Shown piece by piece: positions 1 through 5,519 of a stretch of 16,222 nt of DNA. Under the pieces are notes generated by a model that was given only the letters and a program-made list of their open reading frames with translations, searched no databases and was not told the DNA's origin. Source of the DNA: Selenomonadaceae bacterium (GTDB lineage Bacteria; Bacillota; Negativicutes; Selenomonadales; Selenomonadaceae); assembly GCA_017529085.1 (NCBI GenBank), contig JAFXOC010000411.1, positions 1 to 16,222 of the forward strand. The letters run 5' to 3'. The position numbers and the translations under genes are program-made. Position 1 is the stretch's first letter. Each line of letters begins with the position of its first letter.

Positions 1-188
1 CAAAAATCATATCTCCCGATGAAGCGCGTGAAGAAGCGGAACAATGGGTACAAAACGGGATTAAACGAATGATAGAAGAAGCGGAGAATATGAAGAAAGA
101 AGCGGAAGAAAAAGGCGATAGCAAAAAGGCAGCCATGTGGGATTTGCGAAGGGCAGCCGCCAATCTCGTACTTGAAACCATAAAATAA
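1..188 (+). CDS. C-terminal part of an unrecognised gene (5' end outside window)
   Basis: An open frame enters from the left edge (codons from position 3) and stops at TAA 186-188, giving about 61 residues ending LVLETIK. It is highly charged, rich in Glu, Lys and Ala, and looks fully helical, possibly a coiled coil (EEAENMKKEAEEKGD). I do not recognise a family. It lies 23 bases before the next gene on the same strand, so it is probably the upstream member of the same transcript. The frame is supported by codon use like that of its neighbours and by the lack of any competing frame, but the N-terminus and true length cannot be seen. Confidence 0.6.
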   Translation, partial: KIISPDEAREEAEQWVQNGIKRMIEEAENMKKEAEEKGDSKKAAMWDLRRAAANLVLETIK

Positions 189-211
189 CAAAAGCCGAAG
201 GGAGCGCATTT

Positions 212-631
212 ATGTCTTATTACTATACGAAAACAAACGACAAAAGCATTTATGCGCTCTATAAAGGCAATAATTATATTATGGACGGCACTTTAGACGA
301 GATAGCCAAAAAAACGGGAAAATCAAAACGGAATTTAAAGCGTTTGACTTGGAAAAGTTATAACGAATGGGTTGAAGAACAAGAAGTTGTTTTTGACAGA
401 AATTTTGAAAATCGTCTTGCTCTTATACTTTTAGAGGATAGTAAGAATATAAAAAAACAGTTCCGTTATCTTACCACAATTCCCGAATATATCTATAAAT
501 ACATCTTATCTTATTCAAAAGAAAAAAAATTAACAAGAAATCAAGTAATTCTTCAATGTATCGAGTATGCGCTTGAACACAAAGAAGAAAATTTTTTCAA
601 AGAAATTTTGATAGACAAAGAAAGGAAGTAA
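212..631 (+). CDS. Small phage/plasmid-type protein with HTH-like N-terminus, function unknown
   Basis: This is a 139-residue protein. The ATG at 212 follows a good ribosome site (GAAGGGAG, 197-204, 7 bases away). The N-terminal half (YALYKGNN...DGTLDEIAKKTGKSKRNLKRLT, residues about 14-45) resembles small Firmicute phage proteins in which a 'YALYKGD' strand precedes a helix-turn-helix-like segment; residues 26-53 could be that helix-turn-helix. The C-terminal half is helical and basic (YIYKYILSYSKEKKLTRNQVIL). There is no signal peptide or membrane segment. It ends five bases before the next ATG, so the two are probably co-translated. A DNA-binding accessory role is an inference; no specific function is recognised. 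Confidence 0.75.
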   Translation: MSYYYTKTNDKSIYALYKGNNYIMDGTLDEIAKKTGKSKRNLKRLTWKSYNEWVEEQEVVFDRNFENRLALILLEDSKNIKKQFRYLTTIPEYIYKYILSYSKEKKLTRNQVILQCIEYALEHKEENFFKEILIDKERK

Positions 632-636
632 TCATT

Positions 637-1236
637 ATGACAATCGAATATCTCCCCCAACACATCAAAGAGGCGGTAATGCGCATAAAAAACAGACAGG
701 AGGATTTTAAATCGGCTGTACTGGAAATTTCGCCGGAGTTTAATGCCGATACGACTATGGCGCAAATAAAGAGTTATGTCCTGCATAAAGCCGATGAAAA
801 CGAAGAAAAACGAATACACATATCCGTAATTGAAGCGTCAACGGATTTGATAAAGACTCTCCATTCTTATCTTCATCGTTTAGGCGTTGATAAATTGGAA
901 GTAATTTTAGGACAAGCAAGAACCAATATGAAACTTCATAACGAAAGCGGATTGAAAGAAGATACGGTGAAAATAATTCCGTATGAAGATAAATCCGAAT
1001 TAACTTCTTTGGAAGTTTGGTTTTCAATAATAGACGAGCAAATACGGCATACAATCAATGTAGGTTACGACTTCGGCAATATTCCAACGGATCAATTACA
1101 ATTAGATCTTTGTTCCGCTTGCGGAAACACGGTAACTTCTATATGTTCCTTGGTTTTTGCGTCAGGCGTAACAGGCGGTTTTACGGAGTTTGACAACGCA
1201 AGCGTTTACGAGGACGAGGATTTTATATCTCTCTAA
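637..1236 (+). CDS. Unrecognised 199-residue protein
   Basis: The ATG at 637 has AGGAAG about ten bases upstream and starts five bases after the preceding stop. The protein is acidic and soluble-looking, with no signal peptide or membrane segment. The N-terminal part is helical (residues 1-60). Near residues 159-166 there is a short Cys pair in CSACGN, followed by a Gly-rich hydrophobic stretch (FASGVTGGF) and an acidic tail. A single CxxC could bind metal or form a disulfide, but no second pair is present. I recognise no family. Its place between a small HTH-like protein and a secreted peptidase, with short gaps on both sides, suggests it belongs to the same operon. Confidence 0.7.
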   Translation: MTIEYLPQHIKEAVMRIKNRQEDFKSAVLEISPEFNADTTMAQIKSYVLHKADENEEKRIHISVIEASTDLIKTLHSYLHRLGVDKLEVILGQARTNMKLHNESGLKEDTVKIIPYEDKSELTSLEVWFSIIDEQIRHTINVGYDFGNIPTDQLQLDLCSACGNTVTSICSLVFASGVTGGFTEFDNASVYEDEDFISL

Positions 1237-1256
1237 ATGAGGTGAGATAGAGAAAA

Positions 1257-1718
1257 ATGTTTCAAATAAGGAAATTTTTCCTTTGCGGTTTATTGACGCT
1301 GTTCCTTTTAAGTTTTCAAAGTCAAGCGTCAGCGGTGAATTTGCCTATTACCTCGCATTTTGGTTGGCGAATCCACCCAATAACCGGGGAATATAAGTTT
1401 CATTCGGGATTAGATCTCGGTTACGATTACGGAACAGTAGTCGGAGCGTTATTTTCGGGAATAATCGTGGCAGCTGGAGATTATCTGGATGGATATGGGA
1501 AACAAGTGTTGATTTACCATTCGAAAAACAACACATACACCCGTTACGCGCATTTGCAAAAGGTTTATGTGAATGTGGACAGTTATGTAAATCAGGGCGA
1601 TGCGATTGGCGAAGTGGGTTCTACGGGAAATTCCACAGGTCCGCATTTACATCTTGAATGTATCGTTTTTAACGGAACTCAATACGAATACGCCAATCCT
1701 TTAATACTTTGGGAATAA
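1257..1718 (+). CDS. Secreted M23-family (LytM-type) peptidoglycan endopeptidase
   Basis: A 153-residue zinc endopeptidase expected to cut peptide cross-links of peptidoglycan in the cell envelope. A signal peptide is clear: basic start MFQIRKFF, hydrophobic core, and a likely cut after ASA at residue 26. The mature part is a nearly minimal M23 domain. It has H49-x3-D53 in FHSGLDLG, YAHL with H99, and GPHLHLE with H130 and H132, matching the family's HxxxD and HxH metal and catalytic residues. The preceding FGWRIHPITGE is also typical. No separate wall-binding domain is present. The start at 1257 follows GAGGTGAG (1239-1246). Conjugative and pilus systems often carry a wall hydrolase to open a path for the machine, and this is the likely role here. 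A housekeeping or phage lysis enzyme is less likely given the context. Confidence 0.92.
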   Translation: MFQIRKFFLCGLLTLFLLSFQSQASAVNLPITSHFGWRIHPITGEYKFHSGLDLGYDYGTVVGALFSGIIVAAGDYLDGYGKQVLIYHSKNNTYTRYAHLQKVYVNVDSYVNQGDAIGEVGSTGNSTGPHLHLECIVFNGTQYEYANPLILWE

Positions 1719-1745
1719 TAAATTTTATAGAAAAGGGCGATTGCT

Positions 1746-2783
1746 ATGGCTAATTTGCTAATAAACGAATATCCGCTTATCGTAATTCCTTCTTTAGCAG
1801 CAAAAATCGGTTTGAATCAAGCGATTTTTTTGCAGCAGGTTCATTACTGGATAGAGCAAAAGCGAAATATCAAAGACGGGAAGTCATGGGTTTACAATAC
1901 CTTTGAGGAATGGCAAAAACAATTTCCTTTTTGGTCTGTACGGACGATAAAACGAATCGTAAGCGATTTGGAAGTATCGGGGATTCTCGTCAGCACTTCG
2001 ATTTATAATAGGCAGAATCTCAACAAAAAGAAATGGTACACCATTGACTACGATAAATTTAACCGTTTAGCGGAAGAACTGGAAATTAACCTCGCTTCAC
2101 CCGCTAACAACACTATAAATAAATTTTATGATAACGATTTATCAAAAGATGCTGTGGAAAACGCTGTGGAAAACAATGCGGAATTGTGCAAAACCGTCAC
2201 TTTCGATAATGACAATCTGCCCTCCTCCATTGTGTCAAATTGCCCCGCTCCATTGTGCCAATTTGACACTCTCGATAGTGACAAAATTCTAATTTCTACC
2301 AATATAACAGAGATTACAACAGAGAATACTACAAAGATTACATCAGACATCACCCCCCCTTACCCCCCAACAGAGCAAAGTATATACAATAAGGATAAAG
2401 AAGAAGGGGAAAAAGAAAAAATTCAATCCGATCTCGTATTGAAAAGGCTTTATGAAGTTTATGCAAGATTACACCATAAGCCAACAGAAACCGAAAAAAG
2501 GCGATTATGTCTTATCTTCGAGGCTCAAGGCGAAAAAGCTACAGAATACGCCATTCTTTGCTCGGAAGGGAAAAATTCGCCAATGGGATATATTATCGCC
2601 ATTTTGAAAGATAAAAGCATTTTTTCGGCTTTGACGAAAGGGGAAGGGAATAATGCGGGATTGCAGTTTAGAGAAAATAGATTTTCAAACAGTTATGCAA
2701 AATCAAACAAAAGCAGACCGGGATTCGACACTTTACCCAAATCAGCGGAGGAATCCAAATTCTATAATCTTGTCCCGTGGTGA
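1746..2783 (+). CDS. Replication initiator-like protein (phage/plasmid type, winged-helix N-terminus)
   Basis: A 345-residue protein. ATG 1746 follows AAAGGG at 1732-1737. Residues 1-110 have the pattern of phage and plasmid replication initiators of the DnaD/lambda-O type (AIFLQQVHYWIEQ...GKSWVYNTFEEWQKQFPFWSVRTIKRIVSDLEVSGILV), which I read as a winged-helix DNA-binding domain. The middle (about 125-225) is low-complexity, Asn/Thr/Pro-rich and probably unstructured. The C-terminal part (about 230-300) is helical (RLYEVYARLHHKPTETEKRRL) and could contact the helicase loader. The disordered middle is encoded by DNA holding a 23-bp-period repeat array, so that segment may exist to carry the origin. 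It is followed by a helicase loader, as O is followed by P in lambda-like phages. Family assignment rests on pattern recognition and gene order. Confidence 0.75.
   Translation: MANLLINEYPLIVIPSLAAKIGLNQAIFLQQVHYWIEQKRNIKDGKSWVYNTFEEWQKQFPFWSVRTIKRIVSDLEVSGILVSTSIYNRQNLNKKKWYTIDYDKFNRLAEELEINLASPANNTINKFYDNDLSKDAVENAVENNAELCKTVTFDNDNLPSSIVSNCPAPLCQFDTLDSDKILISTNITEITTENTTKITSDITPPYPPTEQSIYNKDKEEGEKEKIQSDLVLKRLYEVYARLHHKPTETEKRRLCLIFEAQGEKATEYAILCSEGKNSPMGYIIAILKDKSIFSALTKGEGNNAGLQFRENRFSNSYAKSNKSRPGFDTLPKSAEESKFYNLVPW
2183..2297 (+). repeat. Five direct repeats with exact 23-bp period (putative iterons / replication origin)
   Basis: Units begin at 2183, 2206, 2229, 2252 and 2275. Each begins AT-n-n-TG-n-n-AA, and eight columns are invariant across all five: A1, T2, T5, G6, A9, A10, T21 and C22. 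By hand, units 1 and 4 agree at 17 of 23 positions, 3 and 4 at 17, and 2 and 3 at 16. The period is not a multiple of three, so the encoded protein does not repeat; the pattern is therefore held at DNA level. A 22-23 bp spacing (two helical turns) is typical of Rep-binding iterons. Units 3 and 4 also form an 11-bp inverted repeat (2232-2242 with 2259-2269). Position inside an initiator gene resembles lambda ori in gene O. Confidence 0.7.
2283..2350. other. AT-rich stretch next to the iterons, possible unwinding element
   Basis: The 68 bases after the last iteron core are by eye about three-quarters A+T and include the 8-mer AGATTACA twice (2311-2318 and 2335-2342). They run into a C-rich patch (CACCCCCCCTTACCCCCC, 2350-2368). 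In lambda-type and iteron plasmid origins an AT-rich unwinding element lies directly beside the iterons. That placement is the only evidence; the stretch also encodes Asn/Thr-rich protein, which would itself be AT-rich. Confidence 0.3.
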
Positions 2784-3396
2784 AAATATCGTATACATAA
2801 AAAAAGAGTTTACACTCAAAGAATACGGCATTTATAAGCGATTCAAGGATATTACCTTTTCGGAAATCGAAAGAATCGGATTGCCGAACAATCCTTCCAT
2901 TCGCAAAAACTACAGAATTGTCAAAGACTACGCAAAGCATATTTACGAGAACATTGAAAACGGCGTAGGACTGTTTATGCTCGGAGATTGCGGTACGATG
3001 AAAACCACTATGTCCATAGCCGTCATGCGGGAACTTATAGACGATAATGTGGATTATCCACCGTCATGCTATTTTATTTCCATGACCAATTTATTGGACA
3101 CGATATTCAGCATGAACAACGCCAGTAAAGAAGAAGCGGCTCGATTTGAGAGGAAAATCCGAAATACGGATCTGCTTGTAATTGACGATTTAGGCTCGGA
3201 GAATACGGAATATAACTGGGTGAAAAGCAAGATAGATTCTATCATCACAGAGCGGTACAACCGTATGCTTCCATGCATTATTTCCTCCAACCTAACCTTT
3301 GATGAACTTGCAAAGACTTATGCTTCAAGGATTATAGACAGATTGAGAAGCGCTAACAAGGCGTTGATTTTCAGCGGTCAATCCGTTAGATCATAA
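2653..3396 (+). CDS. DnaC/IstB-like helicase loader ATPase
   Basis: An AAA+ ATPase expected to load the replicative helicase at the origin. Walker A is GDCGTMKTT (residues 111-119) and Walker B is LLVIDDLGSE (D178, D179), the IDDLG form typical of DnaC/DnaI/IstB. A sensor-1-like SSN and a YASRIIDRL arginine-finger/box VII segment follow. The usual GTGKT is GTMKT here: Lys is kept, the preceding Gly is Met. Starting at ATG 2653 (AAGGGG nine bases upstream) gives 247 residues and a 131-base overlap with the initiator gene. The first 40 residues look unlike the family, so a later start such as TTG 2770 is possible. The overlap suggests translational coupling with the initiator. Without the initiator an IstB transposition partner would be an alternative, but no transposase is seen. 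Confidence 0.82.
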   Translation: MRDCSLEKIDFQTVMQNQTKADRDSTLYPNQRRNPNSIILSRGENIVYIKKEFTLKEYGIYKRFKDITFSEIERIGLPNNPSIRKNYRIVKDYAKHIYENIENGVGLFMLGDCGTMKTTMSIAVMRELIDDNVDYPPSCYFISMTNLLDTIFSMNNASKEEAARFERKIRNTDLLVIDDLGSENTEYNWVKSKIDSIITERYNRMLPCIISSNLTFDELAKTYASRIIDRLRSANKALIFSGQSVRS

Positions 3397-3403
3397 AATA
3401 TAT

Positions 3404-3432
3404 AAAATCCCGTCCACAATGGACGGGATTTT
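3404..3432 (+). terminator. Palindromic hairpin, solitary copy 1 of the repeat family
   Basis: The arms 3404-3416 and 3420-3432 are perfect complements (13 bp), with core CCCGTCCACAATGGACGGG and a three-base loop CAA. The flanks AAAAT and ATTTT make it look like a bidirectional intrinsic terminator eight bases after the helicase loader stop. However, the T-run is inside the stem, and a Shine-Dalgarno AAAGGAG (3434-3440) follows one base after the hairpin. It could therefore act on translation or RNA stability of the next gene. The same element recurs at 4229 and in a four-unit array at 6543, so it is a repeat family rather than a chance terminator. Confidence 0.7.
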
Positions 3433-3452
3433 GAAAGGAGTTTTTATGCGAT

Positions 3453-4166
3453 ATGGCAATCTTTAAAGAAAAACCGTGTTTTGACTTGTATGTAGCGGAG
3501 CAAGCGTTACGGAACTATTACGATTATTACAAGTATGACAAAGAGCGATCTTTGGAACAAATGTCGGAATTGGCAAGGACGGCAGACTCGGACGAAGAAA
3601 ACCTAAAGCGAGTTTATCTTAGGTTTGGTCGAACGCTTACGGATTATAGACTTATCGGCAGTTATCTCGCCAGTTTATCCGAAAGAGAGCGAAACTTTTT
3701 GTTTTATCGTTATTGCAAGAACGAAAAATATTATTGGATTTCGCAAAAACTCTATGTTTCAATATCCTCTCTTTGCAGTTGGAACAACAAATTTTTATCG
3801 GATTTAAGTCAGATTTTGGCGTATAACTTAAACGAAAAAGATGTTTTTTGTTATGTGAAGGTTATGAATGTGGTATGCAGTCTTGATGTCAGGATAAATA
3901 TGTTGCTGTTAAGTCAAATAGATGTGGATCAAGATTTATTATGTTATCTTGACACAAAAAGGACAAATTATCGAAAACTCATGCGGGAACAAAACAAAAT
4001 ATTGTGTTCTTCCAAAAAGAATTTGCATTATCAAATAATCTCGGAAAAACTTTTGCACCATACCGACAGCGTTAAATCGCTTTGCCAAAAAGTACAGCAA
4101 TCGGATAATGTCGTTGGTTGGCATTTAAGGAAATACGAGAACAAAATGAAGAAATATTTGGTATAA
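3453..4166 (+). CDS. Putative regulator with sigma-region-4 / ArpU-like helix-turn-helix
   Basis: A 237-residue soluble protein. Residues 72-122 (LASLSERERNFLFYRYCKNEKYYWISQKLYVS...) follow the pattern of sigma region 4 and of phage late-gene activators such as ArpU/RinA: a 'LSxRE..FL..RY' helix, then a 'y..Is..L..S..sl..w' helix-turn-helix. The C-terminal 110 residues are helical and unrecognised. It stands alone between two copies of the same hairpin, so it is probably its own transcription unit or attenuated from upstream. Its AGGAG (3436-3440) is 12 bases from this ATG but five from another ATG at 3446 that opens a six-codon frame (MRYGNL) overlapping the start. A transcriptional role is an inference from the HTH pattern. 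Confidence 0.6.
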   Translation: MAIFKEKPCFDLYVAEQALRNYYDYYKYDKERSLEQMSELARTADSDEENLKRVYLRFGRTLTDYRLIGSYLASLSERERNFLFYRYCKNEKYYWISQKLYVSISSLCSWNNKFLSDLSQILAYNLNEKDVFCYVKVMNVVCSLDVRINMLLLSQIDVDQDLLCYLDTKRTNYRKLMREQNKILCSSKKNLHYQIISEKLLHHTDSVKSLCQKVQQSDNVVGWHLRKYENKMKKYLV

Positions 4167-4228
4167 TTGGACGAGGCATATTTTTTTAGGTAAGGTTCGG
4201 CAGACAATATAAATGTAAAATATGATAT

Positions 4229-4257
4229 AAAATCCCGTCCACAATGGACGGGATTTT
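4229..4257 (+). terminator. Palindromic hairpin, solitary copy 2 (likely intrinsic terminator)
   Basis: The arms 4229-4241 and 4245-4257 pair perfectly over 13 bp with loop CAA, the same core as the copy at 3404, and end in a TTTTT run (4254-4258). It lies 62 bases after the stop of the HTH gene and upstream of a new promoter, which fits termination. It shares the leading GATATAAAA flank with the array at 6543. The rest of the 200-base intergenic gap (4167-4366) holds phased A/T tracts and the promoter below; no gene is seen there. Confidence 0.7.
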
Positions 4258-4331
4258 TAAATTTATCAAAAAATCGTTTTCAAGTTATTTTCAAAAGTCA
4301 AGAAAATCCGAAAAAATTTGATATTTATTTT

Positions 4332-4340
4332 TGATACAAT
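4332..4340 (+). promoter_or_regulatory. Putative extended -10 promoter for the signalling/pilus operon
   Basis: TGATACAAT fits an extended -10 element (TG-n-TACAAT), about 27 bases before the GTG start at 4367. No good -35 lies at 17 bp; a TTGATA at 4318-4323 is too close. Upstream, A or T tracts recur roughly every 9-11 bp (near 4270, 4278, 4289, 4304, 4313 and 4325-4330), as in curved DNA or an UP element. TTTTCAA occurs twice 11 bp apart (4277 and 4288). A start near 4347 would leave a short leader containing the AGGGGG ribosome site at 4355-4360. Confidence 0.4.
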
Positions 4341-4366
4341 AAGCGTAAAAAAATAGGGGGAAAAAA

Positions 4367-4978
4367 GTGAAACAGAAAAATTATCCAAAAATTATGGGCA
4401 TAAATCGTAGACTGATAACGGCTACATTAGGCTTTTTCCTTTTCATATTTATCTTTTTTGGTTTTTTACGCATAACATCTTCCTTAAAAAGCGAAGAAAC
4501 ATGGTTTTATTTCAATCAAACGGAAAGTTTGCCCGTTGGAATTTATATGAAGATACCGCAGTTTGTTTTAGACTTGCAAGGCAAAACGCCTACCGTGCAA
4601 AAGGGCGATTATGTAGCTTTTCTGCCTAACGAGAAAACTCTAAAACTGGCGAAGGAAAGAAAATATATTGAAGAAAATATGGTTTTTCTAAAAAAGGTCG
4701 GAGGAATCGAGGGTCATATTTGGTCGATAGAAAAGACCGATAGTGAAGATAGCGAGTATTCCTTTTATTTAAACTTTGCTTATTACGGCAAAGTGTTTAC
4801 GGAGGATAAATACGGAAGAACAATGCCGATACAAACGGGAACATTTATGGTCGGCAAAGGTTTTTTCTTGCCCGTAGGCGAAGCGGAAAGAAGTTTTGAC
4901 GGCAGATATACGGGAACCGTCAAATTATCAAATATAAAAGCTATTGTAACGCCTGTTTTTACGGGATTACATTGGTAG
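4367..4978 (+). CDS. TraF-like S26 signal peptidase
   Basis: A 203-residue membrane peptidase of the S26 (signal peptidase I / conjugative TraF) family, acting on the outer face of the inner membrane. One N-terminal membrane anchor spans about residues 16-37. The catalytic Ser lies in ESLPVGIY (S54), the family's S-x-P-x-G-x-Y box. The catalytic Lys is in FLKKVGGIEG (K109 by alignment to the IKRVxGLPGD box). KGDYVAF and a late GKGFFLPVGE (family 'vxGdS'-like) region also fit. GTG 4367 follows AGGGGG six bases upstream. TraF enzymes process pilins or other transfer proteins on conjugative plasmids. It leads the operon that continues into pilus genes, so its substrate may be one of them. It is not a prepilin (PilD-type) peptidase. 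Confidence 0.82.
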   Translation: MKQKNYPKIMGINRRLITATLGFFLFIFIFFGFLRITSSLKSEETWFYFNQTESLPVGIYMKIPQFVLDLQGKTPTVQKGDYVAFLPNEKTLKLAKERKYIEENMVFLKKVGGIEGHIWSIEKTDSEDSEYSFYLNFAYYGKVFTEDKYGRTMPIQTGTFMVGKGFFLPVGEAERSFDGRYTGTVKLSNIKAIVTPVFTGLHW

Positions 4979-4991
4979 AAAGAGTGATAAC

Positions 4992-5519
4992 ATGGGGATT
5001 GCGAGAACTATTTACACTTTTGACATTGTAGGCTATGACGCTTATTTTGACGATGTATTGCCGGATTTGCAAGCGATTTTGTCAAAGGAAATAGCGGACG
5101 AAAATTATTCGTTTCTCATAGCCATAAACGAAGCGGTTTGCAATGCCGCAAAATATTCCGTGTACGGTTACGATCAAGCCAGAATTTCGATAGAGTTGGT
5201 TGTAACTCCCGAAGATATAACGGCTTCGATAAAAAGCAAAACAGAGCCTTTTGACGCTTTGGAATATCGAAATAATCTAATAAAACTAAAAGATAATCCT
5301 AATTATAAAGATATGCCGTGGTCGGAATACACGGGATTATCCTCCAAAAGTCGAGGCTTCTGGATGATGATGATGGCGGTTGACTATTTTATTATCAAGG
5401 CTGACGGGGACGAAATAAGGTTAAATATTTCCCTGCCTTGCAGAAAAGAAGAAATATCAAGAACAATCGGCGAACTTGTACCAAGATTTTTTGTAGAAAA
5501 AGACGGGGTGATCTCTTGA
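4992..5519 (+). CDS. RsbW/SpoIIAB-like HATPase (anti-sigma-type serine kinase)
   Basis: A 175-residue protein with the GHKL ATP-binding fold of anti-sigma kinases. The N box is IAINEAVCNAAKYS (E47, N51), close to the RsbW 'l.eAv.NAi.H' pattern. A later SKSRGFWMMMMAVDYFIIKADGDEIRLNISLP (about 118-150) matches the 'GrGl.lm....D.v......g..v.l' end of the domain. The usual DxGxG box is poor (IKSKTEPFD at about 80-88), so nucleotide binding may be atypical. The expected role is to phosphorylate or bind the STAS protein encoded at 6732 and to sequester a target when free. The stop overlaps the TTG start of the phosphatase gene (5516-5519), implying coupled translation in fixed ratio. Confidence 0.8.
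   Translation: MGIARTIYTFDIVGYDAYFDDVLPDLQAILSKEIADENYSFLIAINEAVCNAAKYSVYGYDQARISIELVVTPEDITASIKSKTEPFDALEYRNNLIKLKDNPNYKDMPWSEYTGLSSKSRGFWMMMMAVDYFIIKADGDEIRLNISLPCRKEEISRTIGELVPRFFVEKDGVIS

Noticed and set aside
2232..2269. Intrinsic terminator inside the initiator gene
   Set aside because: The loop is 16 bases and no T-run follows; the arms belong to the iteron repeats.
2653..3396. IstB helper of an insertion sequence
   Set aside because: No transposase or terminal inverted repeats are seen, and it directly follows and overlaps a replication initiator gene.
5438..5515. ATG 5438 as start of the phosphatase
   Set aside because: The added 26 residues are Arg/Lys-rich, lie wholly within the HATPase gene and have no ribosome site, while TTG 5516 has GGGGTG and begins the receiver fold.
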